64,000 bases of DNA from Verrucomicrobiaceae bacterium (GTDB taxonomy: Bacteria > Verrucomicrobiota > Verrucomicrobiia > Verrucomicrobiales > Verrucomicrobiaceae): assembly GCA_016713035.1 (NCBI GenBank), contig JADJPW010000004.1, positions 186,001-250,000 on the forward strand, given 5' to 3'. Positions 6,607 through 15,079 of this stretch are shown one piece after another. The translations under genes and the position numbers were made by a program. Under the pieces are notes generated by a model, which was not told where the DNA came from, made no database searches, and worked only from the letters and a program-made list of their open reading frames with translations. Position 1 is the stretch's first letter; every line of letters starts with the position of its first letter.

Positions 6607-9134
6607 CCCCCACTCGCCTCATCCTCGAAAAATGCGGGCTGCGGCATTGGCGGCTGGCGTGGCGGCAGCAGGTCATGCTCATGCTCATTTTGGCCTTGGG
6701 TTCGGGCGTGTATCTAGCCATGCGGCTGGCGAATCGTGCGGCGTTGGCGGGTTTTGAGCAGTTCACCAGCGGCATCACGCGGCAGGCGGACTGGACAGTG
6801 ACAGGTAGCACGGGCGCATTGAGCGAAAGCTGGCTACGGGAGATGCGTGACGTACTCGGTGAGCGTCCGGTGCATTTGCTGCCCGTCGTCGAAGACACCG
6901 TCATGCCCTACACGGAGGAAAAAACGACTAAAATCGGCCTCCAGCCGACTTGGCGGCTCGTGGGCGTGGATTTCGTGAGTTTGCTGAATTTACGCGGTGA
7001 AGCCCCCGCAGGCCTCACCGGCGATTTGAAGGCCGCAGATGGCATTTTTGTCAGCGAACGCCGAAAACTCCGAGTGGGCGATGAACTGCGTGTGGTGCTG
7101 CATGAGCAGGTGCTGACGCTGAAAATCGGTGGCGTGATCCCGGAGCTGCCTGGAGTGCCTGCGCCGCCAGATTCGCTGCTTTTGATGGATCTGCCCGCTG
7201 CGCAAAAACTCATGCAAAAGCAGGGAAAGGTAGATCGCGTCGAAATCCTGGTGGAGCGTGGTGAGGCCTTTCCGACGCTGCGGGATGAAACGGGCGATTT
7301 GCTCCGTGCAGCGGCCAAAGAGCGCTGGCAGGTCAGTGGTGTGGAAGATCGCCGCATGCTCGCAGGCACCATGACGGAGGCTTTTCGGCTCAATCTGACC
7401 ATCCTGTCGCTGCTGGCTCTCTTTGTGGGCGGTTACCTCATTTTTCAGGCGCTAGATGGTGTCGTCATCCGTCGGCGTGAGGAGATCGGCATTTTGAAAT
7501 CCCTCGGCGTCACCGATGCGGCGGTGCAGCGGGCATTTTTGATCGAGGCGCTGCTCCTTGGCCTGCTTGGCGGCGTTTTGGGCCTCGGTGTCGGCTGGGT
7601 GGGAGCGCAGGCCGCAGTCGGTGGTGTGAGCCGCACGGTGAATGCGCTCTACGGAGCCTCCAGCGTGCAAAGCTCAGCCCTGCATCCTGGTGAGGCCGCA
7701 CTGAGTATGAGCATCGCGCTGATCACGAGTTTGGTCGCTGCATGGTGGCCCGCACGCGAGGCCGCGCAGACGCCTCCGGTTCATCTGCTCGGCAAAAAAG
7801 CCGCGACTTTCAGTGGCGGCGGCTGGTGGCGTGCTGAGTGGCTCGGTTGGGCTTTGATGCTCGTAGCGGCGGTGCTCGCTCAATTCGGCGCCTGGCGGCT
7901 CGCAGGAGGGACGCGTGTGCCTTTGGCCAGCTATGCAGCGGCTTTAGCATGGCTGCTGGGCACCGGTTTGGCAGCGGGCTGGTTGTTGCCGAAGTTGGCC
8001 CAAAAATCGTCTTCGGTGACGCAGCGCATCGGTTTCAGTCACCTACGCAGGCCCACGGTGCGGCACCGCTTTGCCGTCGCAGCTCTGGCCAGTGCGGTAG
8101 CAATGACGGCGGGCATGGCGATCATGGTGGCCAGCTTTGACTCGACTATGCGCGGCTGGATCGAGCGCACGCTGAAGGCCGATCTGTATGTCTCCAGCGC
8201 TGGTGCGCAAAGCGCTAGCAGCACGCACCAAATCAGCGCCGCCACCGTGCAAAAAATCCGCACTCTCCCCGCAGTGGCCGAGCTAGCCATTCTCCGCGCA
8301 CGCGGCATCACGCTACGCGGTGCACCGACGATGGTGCTCGGTGTGGACGGCTCCTTTTCGCAACGCAACGCGGTCTATGCGTGGGTGCAGGAGCCAACGA
8401 GCGCTGCCTGGTGGGAAAACAACGGCGCAATCATCAATGAGAGCTTTGCTGAGCGCTTCGAAGTCGCGGTGGGTGATGATTTGGAACTACCCGGCGGTCA
8501 CAGCGTGCACATCGCTGGCGTGCATGCCGACTATGGCAACGAACGCGGCTCCATCTCGATTGCCGAGTCCGTTTTCCGCGAGTGGTTCGACAGCGAGATG
8601 GCGTGGCGAGTCGGCCTGATGCTGAAACCGGGCACCGATGCCGAAAAGCTGGCCGAAACGCTCTCCACCGCCCATCCAGGCCTCACCGTCTTCACCAACG
8701 CGCATCTTCGCCGCGAGGCGCTGCGCATTTTTCGCCAAACCTTCTCCGTGACGTATGCGCTGGAGGTGATCGGTGTCTTCGTCGCTGTGGCAGGTTTGGG
8801 CTTAGCCTTAGCGAGCTTGCTCTTGGAGCGCCGGGCAGACCTGAGAACGCTGCGCAGCCTCGGCATGACCGGCAGCCAGATCGCCCGTGCGAGTGCCTGG
8901 GAGGGAGCAGGCGTGGCGCTAGCAGGCGCGATGATGGGCTTGCTCTCCGGTGGTTGGCTTGGCTGGCTGCTCATCCACCGCGTGAACAAGCAATGCTTTG
9001 GCTGGACGCTGAGCCTTTCTCTACCCTGGGCACAGCTCGCGGTGCTCATGCTCGCCGTGATAAGCGTCGGAGCCGTCGTTTCAGCCTGCGTCGGCCAATG
9101 GGCAGCGAAGATGCGGTGGGAGGAGCAGGAATGA
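6603..9134 (+). CDS. FtsX-like ABC transporter permease (AttFG type)
   Basis: An 843-aa permease with two FtsX-like halves. A first helix at about 23-43 (MLMLILALGSGVYLAM) precedes a large extracytoplasmic MacB-like domain. Helices cluster at about 260-380, 410-465 and 490-515, a second extracytoplasmic domain follows, and three helices close the protein (from about 720). Sequences such as RRREEIGILKSLGVTDAAV and RRADLRTLRSLGMTGSQIA are the cytoplasmic coupling helices seen in this family. It probably pairs with the ATPase at 3821 to move lipophilic molecules or lipoproteins across the envelope. The intervening AbiL-like genes are unrelated to transport. Confidence 0.88.
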   Translation: MTPTRLILEKCGLRHWRLAWRQQVMLMLILALGSGVYLAMRLANRAALAGFEQFTSGITRQADWTVTGSTGALSESWLREMRDVLGERPVHLLPVVEDTVMPYTEEKTTKIGLQPTWRLVGVDFVSLLNLRGEAPAGLTGDLKAADGIFVSERRKLRVGDELRVVLHEQVLTLKIGGVIPELPGVPAPPDSLLLMDLPAAQKLMQKQGKVDRVEILVERGEAFPTLRDETGDLLRAAAKERWQVSGVEDRRMLAGTMTEAFRLNLTILSLLALFVGGYLIFQALDGVVIRRREEIGILKSLGVTDAAVQRAFLIEALLLGLLGGVLGLGVGWVGAQAAVGGVSRTVNALYGASSVQSSALHPGEAALSMSIALITSLVAAWWPAREAAQTPPVHLLGKKAATFSGGGWWRAEWLGWALMLVAAVLAQFGAWRLAGGTRVPLASYAAALAWLLGTGLAAGWLLPKLAQKSSSVTQRIGFSHLRRPTVRHRFAVAALASAVAMTAGMAIMVASFDSTMRGWIERTLKADLYVSSAGAQSASSTHQISAATVQKIRTLPAVAELAILRARGITLRGAPTMVLGVDGSFSQRNAVYAWVQEPTSAAWWENNGAIINESFAERFEVAVGDDLELPGGHSVHIAGVHADYGNERGSISIAESVFREWFDSEMAWRVGLMLKPGTDAEKLAETLSTAHPGLTVFTNAHLRREALRIFRQTFSVTYALEVIGVFVAVAGLGLALASLLLERRADLRTLRSLGMTGSQIARASAWEGAGVALAGAMMGLLSGGWLGWLLIHRVNKQCFGWTLSLSLPWAQLAVLMLAVISVGAVVSACVGQWAAKMRWEEQE

Positions 9135-9177
9135 AAGCAGAGGTGCCCTCCAGAACGCTGCCGCGCAGTTTGGGAGT

Positions 9178-11712
9178 TCATTTCGCCTTTTTCGGCTTCT
9201 CCTGAATCCGCCGCATCAGCTCCAGCGCCACGGCCTGCCGCTCGGGAGCGAGACGGTGGAGGTGCTCGCGGTCATCGCAGGCTTTCAGAGCGTCCTGGAT
9301 GGACTCGAAGGGGTGCGGCTCGGGAAGTGCGGAGAGGAAAGGAAGTGTTTCGGCAGGCTTCGTGAGCTGCGCATGGCGGATAAGGCCGTCGATGGTGAAA
9401 TCGAATGCCTCATGAGTATGAGGATGAAGCATATTCCATTCAATCAGTTGGGGGATAACTGAGTTCCAAGCGATAACGATATCGGAGAAGAGCGTTAGAA
9501 AGACCTGCTGCGCAAAGCGGTAACGTGGATTTAGGACCAACCCTGTTTCTGCAAACATTCCAGACTCCTCCCGATCTCTCTTTAGAACAATCAAGGAGAG
9601 TGCTGGGTAAGGGATTGGAAAGGTTGGATCAACTTCCAAGGCACGGCGATATGCTACCTCGGCTTCTGAATCACGGTTGAGCTGGATCATTAAGTTGCCC
9701 AAATTTGTCCATACATCAGGCATAGACGGATTGATCTCAATGGCCTTACGGAAGGACTTCTCAGCCTCGTCGGGCTTGGATAGCTCGACGGCTTGCAGTA
9801 CACCCAAGCCATTCCATGGATGGGCGAATCTGGGTTCTAGCTCGATAGCGCGACGATAAGCAACCTCTGATTGATCATACTGTTTGAATGCGTCTCGCAG
9901 TAGCACAGCTAGGTTGTGCCAACTCGCCGCTAATGACGGGTCTGCTGCGATTGATCTTTCATAAGCAGCCTTTGCTGCAGAGGGATTGCCAAAATGGTTT
10001 TGGTATAGCGTGCCAATGCTATTCCATGCCATTGCGTCGCCTGGATTTAACCGCAGAACAGCATGATACACAGTTTCAGCCTCGAAAGGCCTGCTCAAAT
10101 GGTCTTGGAGCAGGTTCCCTAAATTATGCCAAGCAGGTATGTGAGTTGGGTCGAGTTCGATCGACTTCCTGAGAGCTTTTTCTCCCAGCCTCCACTCCTT
10201 CCAATCACAAAGATGTTCAGCCATACGCACCCACCAGCATGGATTGTTGGGTTCATAATCATCATTTACACGTATCTCTGTTGGCAGATGCTGAAAAAAT
10301 CCCAAAGCTTCGATCTCGGGAACAACCTGTTTAGCCCTATCCATATTAAACCAAGCACTCAGCGACTTGAATTCCGGAGTCTTCCAAGCTGAAGAGATCG
10401 TTTCGCTTATTAAGCGTCGCCTCTCGTTTACCGACTCAATCCGATTTAGAGCACTTTCCAGAACCAATTTGGCTTCCTCTATGCCGTTTGGTCCTGATGC
10501 CGCACTACTACAGACGATCTGCGCCAACAACTTTGTGGAGGTTTCTTCCGAGAACACTGTTGTGATGGTGGCGACGAACCAGTCGAGGCGGTTCCGGGCG
10601 GCGCGGCCGTGGCGCATGAGGTAGTGGATGTTCGAGAAGCGGTCGGTGAGGAGGTAGGTCTTTTTTTTGGGGTGGCCGGCGGCTTCGCGGAGGATGCCGA
10701 GCTTCATGAGGGCACGGATCTGGGCGCTGACGTGATTCGGAGGGAGACGCGTGGCGGTGGCGAGGGTGGCGACCTCGACGGGATTCCATGCGAGGGCGAC
10801 GGCATCGAGGATGCGCTGCTGCTGGCCGGAGAGGGCATCGACGATGGCTTTGAAGTAGGGCGTGAACTCGTCGAGGAGCTTTTCCAGGTCGGCACGGATG
10901 TCGGTGTGCAGGCCTTCGCGGAGGAGGCGGTAGAAAGTTTTGATGAGGCGCGGATTTCCGCCCGAGAGGATGTGCAGGGCCTGGATGCTGCCGCTGCGCT
11001 CGACGAGGGCTTTTTCCACATCGGCATCGCCACGGGACTTGGCGAGGCTTTGCAGGCACTCGCGCATTTCATCGAGGCTGAGCGGTTTTAGCTCGAAGAT
11101 GCGGAAGAAGTCATAAAACGGCTGATCGACGGAGGTGACGTGCTCGAAGTGGCTGGTGGCTCCGCCGATGAGCATGATGCCGCTGTCCTGCATGAGGGCA
11201 GCGCGGAGACGATGGAGCGGCTCGGCATCGCGGATGGAGGCGAGGAGGTCGTTGAGGTTGTCGATCAGTAAAACAACGCGTTTGCCGCTGCGGGCGACGA
11301 GTTCGGTGAAGATGCGGTGGGCGCGTTCTTCAATGTCGGGCGGGTTTTGGGCCAAAAGAGGGCCGGTAAGGTCGGTGGTGGCCTTGGTGGCGAATTCCCA
11401 CTGGCGGATGGCCTCCAGCCAAAAGTCGGCGAGGTCACCCACACGGCGGCTTTCCTCGTCAAAGACGACGGGCTGCCACTGGCGAGCGAGTTCGTAGTCG
11501 CGGTTGATCTTATGCGCCACGGCCCAGAGTGTGGTGGTCTTTCCCATGCCACGGGCACCGATGAGTAGGCAGTGCTGCGGCGGGTGGCCGGGCTGGTTGC
11601 TGCGGACGATGCCGAGCAGGGTCTCCAGCAGCGGCAAGCGTGCGGAGTACTCGCTGAGCAGCACCTCGGGCGGCAGCAGCGCGGGATTGTAGAGGGCGAA
11701 AGGATGGCTCAT
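9178..11712 (-). CDS. STAND/AAA-type ATPase with C-terminal TPR repeats
   Basis: An 844-aa protein starting MSHPFALYNPALLPP. Walker A GARGMGKT is at 52-59 and Walker B VVLLID at 146-151, followed by a winged-helix-like region. At about 505-700 come five to six TPR repeats (for example SELAYRRAIELEP-like units: SEVAYRRAIELEPRFAHPW, AEKSFRKAIEINPSMPDVW). ATPase plus TPR is the layout of STAND signal-transducing NTPases, many of them immune sensors. DNA from about 9440 to 10560, covering the TPR part, is visibly less GC-rich than both ends of the gene. It is the last gene of a three-gene minus-strand set. Role in defence is inferred only. Confidence 0.75.
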   Translation of the reverse strand: MSHPFALYNPALLPPEVLLSEYSARLPLLETLLGIVRSNQPGHPPQHCLLIGARGMGKTTTLWAVAHKINRDYELARQWQPVVFDEESRRVGDLADFWLEAIRQWEFATKATTDLTGPLLAQNPPDIEERAHRIFTELVARSGKRVVLLIDNLNDLLASIRDAEPLHRLRAALMQDSGIMLIGGATSHFEHVTSVDQPFYDFFRIFELKPLSLDEMRECLQSLAKSRGDADVEKALVERSGSIQALHILSGGNPRLIKTFYRLLREGLHTDIRADLEKLLDEFTPYFKAIVDALSGQQQRILDAVALAWNPVEVATLATATRLPPNHVSAQIRALMKLGILREAAGHPKKKTYLLTDRFSNIHYLMRHGRAARNRLDWFVATITTVFSEETSTKLLAQIVCSSAASGPNGIEEAKLVLESALNRIESVNERRRLISETISSAWKTPEFKSLSAWFNMDRAKQVVPEIEALGFFQHLPTEIRVNDDYEPNNPCWWVRMAEHLCDWKEWRLGEKALRKSIELDPTHIPAWHNLGNLLQDHLSRPFEAETVYHAVLRLNPGDAMAWNSIGTLYQNHFGNPSAAKAAYERSIAADPSLAASWHNLAVLLRDAFKQYDQSEVAYRRAIELEPRFAHPWNGLGVLQAVELSKPDEAEKSFRKAIEINPSMPDVWTNLGNLMIQLNRDSEAEVAYRRALEVDPTFPIPYPALSLIVLKRDREESGMFAETGLVLNPRYRFAQQVFLTLFSDIVIAWNSVIPQLIEWNMLHPHTHEAFDFTIDGLIRHAQLTKPAETLPFLSALPEPHPFESIQDALKACDDREHLHRLAPERQAVALELMRRIQEKPKKAK

Positions 11713-11716
11713 ATGA

Positions 11717-11748
11717 GAATGACGAATGTGGAATGCCGAATGACGAAG
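11717..11748. repeat. Short degenerate GAATG(A/C)CGAA repeat
   Basis: The gap between the two-helix gene and the TPR ATPase gene is filled by near-repeats of GAATGACGAA, GTGGAATGCC and GAATGACGAA. Translated on the minus strand it gives HSAFHIRHSH-like text. From memory, similar HSAF-type intergenic repeats recur in Verrucomicrobia and Planctomycetes; I cannot cite a source. Confidence 0.5.
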
Positions 11749-11749
11749 A

Positions 11750-11962
11750 TTAGCGGCGGGTGGTGGCAATCATGCCGAGGAAGCCGGAAACGACGGCGGT
11801 GATGGAGTAGGAGATGATGTCCCAAACTCGCGATGACTGTGGATGACCTGAAAACAAGGCGCAGACGCCGCAGATGAGAAGCATCAGCAGAATAACCGAC
11901 AGACACATCACGACGAGGTGCGTGATGCTTTGGCTTTTCGTTTTTTTCTTGGGTGCGGCCAC
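11750..11962 (-). CDS. Small two-helix membrane protein
   Basis: A 70-aa protein: a basic N-terminus (MAAPKKKTKSQS), a hydrophobic helix at about 14-37 (LVVMCLSVILLMLLICGVCALF), a short hydrophilic turn (SGHPQSSRVW), and a second helix at about 49-66. No family recognised. It sits 8 bases after the upstream ATPase gene (ending 11971) and 37 bases before the TPR ATPase, so the three are probably co-transcribed. In defence operons such small membrane proteins often serve as membrane-disrupting effectors; that is only a possibility here. Confidence 0.6.
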   Translation of the reverse strand: MAAPKKKTKSQSITHLVVMCLSVILLMLLICGVCALFSGHPQSSRVWDIISYSITAVVSGFLGMIATTRR

Positions 11963-11970
11963 GGGGAGGT

Positions 11971-13180
11971 TCAGGCGGTTTTGCGCAGCCAGAAGTCACG
12001 CAGGATGTGGGAGGCGAAGGTGGTGCGCTGGTCGCCTGTGGTCTGCTGGAGGAGGTAGCCGTCGTGCTTCAAGGTATCGAGCACATGGTCGAATTCGTCA
12101 GCGAGCATGGCGCGAGTCTCCTCGACGGGCACAAGGCGTGTGTGGATGGCCTCGAAGTCGGCGCGGGTGAGGCCGTTTTTCGCGCGGCAGGCTGTGCGGA
12201 GCATTTCGCGGGCGAGGCGGGCTTCGCTGGAGGTGAAGACGTCCTTCAGACGGTCATACATGCCGTCGCAGTATTGGTTCCGGCTGCAGTGGACGAGGCT
12301 GTCTCGGTAAATGACCTCCAATTCTTTCGCGGAGGGCGCTTTGGCGACGTCCCGCTCCTGAATCTCGGAGATGAAGAGCTGGAGGAGGATGGGCCAGTTC
12401 GCACCGATGAGCTGGAGGACTTTTTTCCGGCCTGCAGCGTTCAGCGGCAAGCTGTGACTGGAGGCGAGAGCTTCGAGAAGACCCAGTGCTTCGTCTTCAT
12501 CCAGCGGCGGGATTTCATGGGTATCGAATTCATTGACCGCAGGGGCGAGGCCGAGTTTTCGCACTACGCCTTTGAGACCGATGGAACCAGTGACGAGGAA
12601 GCGGGCGGATTTGTCCTTCAAATCATGCCGGGCGGCGCGGAACCAATTCAAGACGGCTTCGACCTCCGTGCGGTCGCTTTTTTTGTGCGACGAGCTTCAG
12701 GAAGGTGGGGAACTCGTCCAGAAGGAACAGAACGGGCGCATCCGTGTCAGCAAGGAGTTGGAGAAAGGCGTCGGCTGTCTTTTGCCAGGGTGGTGCTGAA
12801 GAACGGCGGTCTTTGAGCTCGATGCCGCCGACGGCTGGTAGAGTGATCTTCGTCAAGCGTCCCAAAAATGCGGCGGCATGCCCTTTGACCCAATCGAGCT
12901 GGTGCTCGGGCTTCTCCAAAGCCTTGCGCAGGCCATCGAGCATGGCCTCCAGCCAGCCTTCCACACTGGAGCAGCGTTCCAAATTCAGCAGGATGGGCAG
13001 GAAGCCGCCAGGGTTGGCCTTGATCTCCTCCAGACAGGAGGTCTTACCCGTCCGCCGAGGCCCTAGGAAGGCGACGTTTCCCCGGCGCAGGGCACGCAGG
13101 AGCTTAGCGATGAGTGCGGGGCGTTTGTAGAAGTTCTTGCCCGTCGCTGGCGGGCCGATGCGGAGGTCGATCTGGCTCAT
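11971..13180 (-). CDS. AAA ATPase of the archaeal ATPase-like class, frameshifted
   Basis: The N-terminal half (from ATG 13180) has Walker A GPRRTGKT at 40-47 and Walker B VLFLLDEF at 150-157; the C-terminal half, in another frame, continues with sensor and winged-helix-like sequence ending at 11971. Both halves join if one base is removed from the run of seven T at 12678-12684 (seven A on the coding strand): LKLVAQK then SDRTEVEAVLNWFRAARHD. Intact length would be about 400 residues. It belongs to the ATPases related to PF01637/AAA_14 (from memory). It is the first gene of the minus-strand set, with a palindrome just upstream. Biological role unknown. Confidence 0.75.
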
Positions 13181-13191
13181 GCAGCGGATTC

Positions 13192-13217
13192 ATTGCGCAA
13201 TAAAATATTTGCGCAAT
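13192..13217. promoter_or_regulatory. Palindrome ATTGCGCA-N10-TGCGCAAT, operator-like
   Basis: Perfect 8-base arms (13192-13199 and 13210-13217) separated by an AT-only 10-base core, 12 bases upstream of the ATPase start at 13180. A further partial half-site lies just beyond (TTTTTTGCAC). Spacing and symmetry suit a dimeric repressor binding over the promoter. No regulator gene is recognised nearby. Confidence 0.45.
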
Positions 13218-13247
13218 GGATTTTTTGCACGATTAACACAGCCAAGG

Positions 13248-13499
13248 ATGATTCGAAAATCCAAAGTGCTGCTCATCGTCGGTGTGAACGGCACCGGCAA
13301 AACCTTTGAGCCAAAGCGATTTGTCGAAGAGCTGCTGTCGAGCGCAGAGAGAATGTGCTCAGTCCGAAGAATGCCGTCCGCCACGCGACAGCGGCGTCGC
13401 GCTGACGCTTGCCGCACGCACTCCACGACGCTGACGCGCTCTTGCAAGCGCACTCACAGATTGACGACGATGGGGCCTCCTTTTACGCTTTGGACATGA
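13248..13499 (+). pseudogene. P-loop protein fragment
   Basis: An ORF starting MIRKSKVLLIVGVNGTGKTF contains a clear Walker A motif (GVNGTGKT) and a following helix (EPKRFVEELLSSAERM), but after about 40 residues it turns into Arg/Thr/Ser-rich sequence with no domain character. It is best read as the 5' remnant of a zeta-toxin-like or AAA NTPase gene left in the second insertion. It overlaps the next ORF by four bases. Low confidence that it makes a functional protein. Confidence 0.35.
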
Positions 13500-13816
13500 A
13501 GACGGCCCCATTTACCGAAGATATGATCCTGGAGCGTGGCGATGCCATCCGCCGCATTCGTCGAGAGGAGCGTTTAGAGGAGGCGCAGCTGCGCAAAAAC
13601 ATGGATCGACCGATTTGGCGTGAGTGGCTGTTTTGGCTGGGCGTGTTTTTCTTTTTCGGTGCGAGGCGTGGTGAAGGCGTGGACGGTCTCCCCGAGCAGC
13701 TCTTTGGAGTCGTGCTGATGATCCTCGCGCTGGATATGGCTGCGCGGACGCGGAGCCGAGCGGCACGCGAGTTGGAGCAGTTTTTTCAGGCGAAGAAGGC
13801 GCTTCCCAAGGCGTAA
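13496..13816 (+). CDS. Small two-helix membrane protein upstream of attH-like gene
   Basis: A 106-aa protein from ATG 13496. The N-terminal ~45 residues are charged and helical (ILERGDAIRRIRREERLEEAQL), followed by a hydrophobic helix (EWLFWLGVFFFFGA), a short loop, a second helix (LFGVVLMILALDMA) and a charged tail. The stop is 3 bases before the AttH-like start, suggesting co-translation. No family recognised. The frame is open further upstream to a TTG at 13409, so a longer form cannot be excluded. Confidence 0.55.
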   Translation: MKTAPFTEDMILERGDAIRRIRREERLEEAQLRKNMDRPIWREWLFWLGVFFFFGARRGEGVDGLPEQLFGVVLMILALDMAARTRSRAARELEQFFQAKKALPKA

Positions 13817-13819
13817 ACC

Positions 13820-14908
13820 ATGGTCAAAGCGCTGGCCGTAGCAGGAATACTCAGCGCACTGCTGCTCGCGGGGGCGCTGAGGGCAGAGACGACTACTTCC
13901 GATGGCTTTGCGATTCCGCAGCCGGGCGTCGTCTTTGCGTTTCCGCGTGATCATGGCAGCCACGAGGCGTTTCGCACGGAGTGGTGGTATCTCACGGGTC
14001 ATCTGGATGCGGAAGGCGGGCGGCGGTTTGGCTTTCAGGTGACGTTTTTTCGCCAAGCAGGCCGCGATGCGGCGGGTACGGTGACGCACCTGCATCTGGC
14101 GCATGCAGCGCTGCTGGATGCGGCGACGGGGAAATTCCAGCATGAGGAAAAACTACACCGCGCTGGCTGGGATGCGACGGCTTCGACGACGACGCTGGAT
14201 GTGCGGCAGACGAACTGGTCGCTGCGGCTGGATGAGGCGACGAATCGCATCCATGTGGCCGCGACGGTGAGGGCGGAGGCCGTTTTGAAGCTGGAGCTCG
14301 ATGCGGTGAAGCCGCTGGTCGTTTTCGGCACGGATGGTGTGTCACGCAAAGGCACATCAGCGAGTGCGGCGAGCCATTACCTGACCTTTCCGCGTCTGCG
14401 GGCCGCTGGTATGGTGAAAGTGGGTGCAGAGGAGCTGAAGGTGCGTGGTGAGGCGTGGATGGATCACGAGTTTAGCAGCTCGCAGCTCGATGAGGGCCAG
14501 GTCGGCTGGGACTGGGCCGCTATCCAGCTCCGCGATGGCCGTGAGGTGATGGTCTATCGCATGCGCCGTGCGGATGGCAGCACGGATGCGAGCTCGACGC
14601 TGACGTGGATCGCCAAGGACGGCGCTTTGACGAAGGAGGCATTCGAATGGACAGCGCTGGAGTCGTGGCGGAGCCCACGCACGCAGGCACTGTACCCGAA
14701 CCGCGTGCGCATCACCTGTGAGGGTGGTTTTTTCGAGCTGCGACCGGTGGCGCAGGATCAGGAGCAGGGCGGTGCCCTGACCGGCCTCCCCTACTGGGAA
14801 GGTGCCTGCGATGTGCTGGACGCGGACGGCGCGGTGATCGGACGAGCTTTTCTAGAGCTAGCAGGCTACGCAGGTGATCTGCGGCGCTTTTTGCGCGGAG
14901 GGCCGTGA
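13820..14908 (+). CDS. AttH/CrtC-like lipocalin-fold secreted protein
   Basis: A 362-aa protein with a signal peptide (about 1-22, LAVAGILSALLLAGALRA) and the AttH/carotenoid 1,2-hydratase-like (CrtC) fold. Diagnostic are FPRDHGSHEAFRTEWWYLTG near the start, GFQVTFFRQ, HLAHAAL, and the second-domain motif GEAWMDHEFSSSQL with GWDWAAIQL. In many bacteria this gene directly follows an ABC ATPase and an FtsX-like permease (AttE, AttF/G, AttH). Those are present at 3821 and 6603 but separated by inserted genes. Probable envelope role; despite the family name carotenoid chemistry is not implied. Confidence 0.85.
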   Translation: MVKALAVAGILSALLLAGALRAETTTSDGFAIPQPGVVFAFPRDHGSHEAFRTEWWYLTGHLDAEGGRRFGFQVTFFRQAGRDAAGTVTHLHLAHAALLDAATGKFQHEEKLHRAGWDATASTTTLDVRQTNWSLRLDEATNRIHVAATVRAEAVLKLELDAVKPLVVFGTDGVSRKGTSASAASHYLTFPRLRAAGMVKVGAEELKVRGEAWMDHEFSSSQLDEGQVGWDWAAIQLRDGREVMVYRMRRADGSTDASSTLTWIAKDGALTKEAFEWTALESWRSPRTQALYPNRVRITCEGGFFELRPVAQDQEQGGALTGLPYWEGACDVLDADGAVIGRAFLELAGYAGDLRRFLRGGP

Positions 14909-15079
14909 TTAGGGCGCAAAATCATGGTTTTCGGCCAAAAGGAGCCCCTAGCCGCAGAATCGGCCCAGAGGCAGAAATCCAATTCTAGGCTCACTTTTCC
15001 ATCGCCAAGGGCCTAATCACCGCCATTCATCCTCCCCCCGTTTTTTTCCCCAACACCCCGAATCTCCCCACTCACTTTC

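Noticed and set aside
11953..12816. 287-codon plus-strand ORF
   Set aside because: Lies antisense to the AAA ATPase gene, which has Walker motifs; composition reflects codon mirroring in GC-rich DNA.
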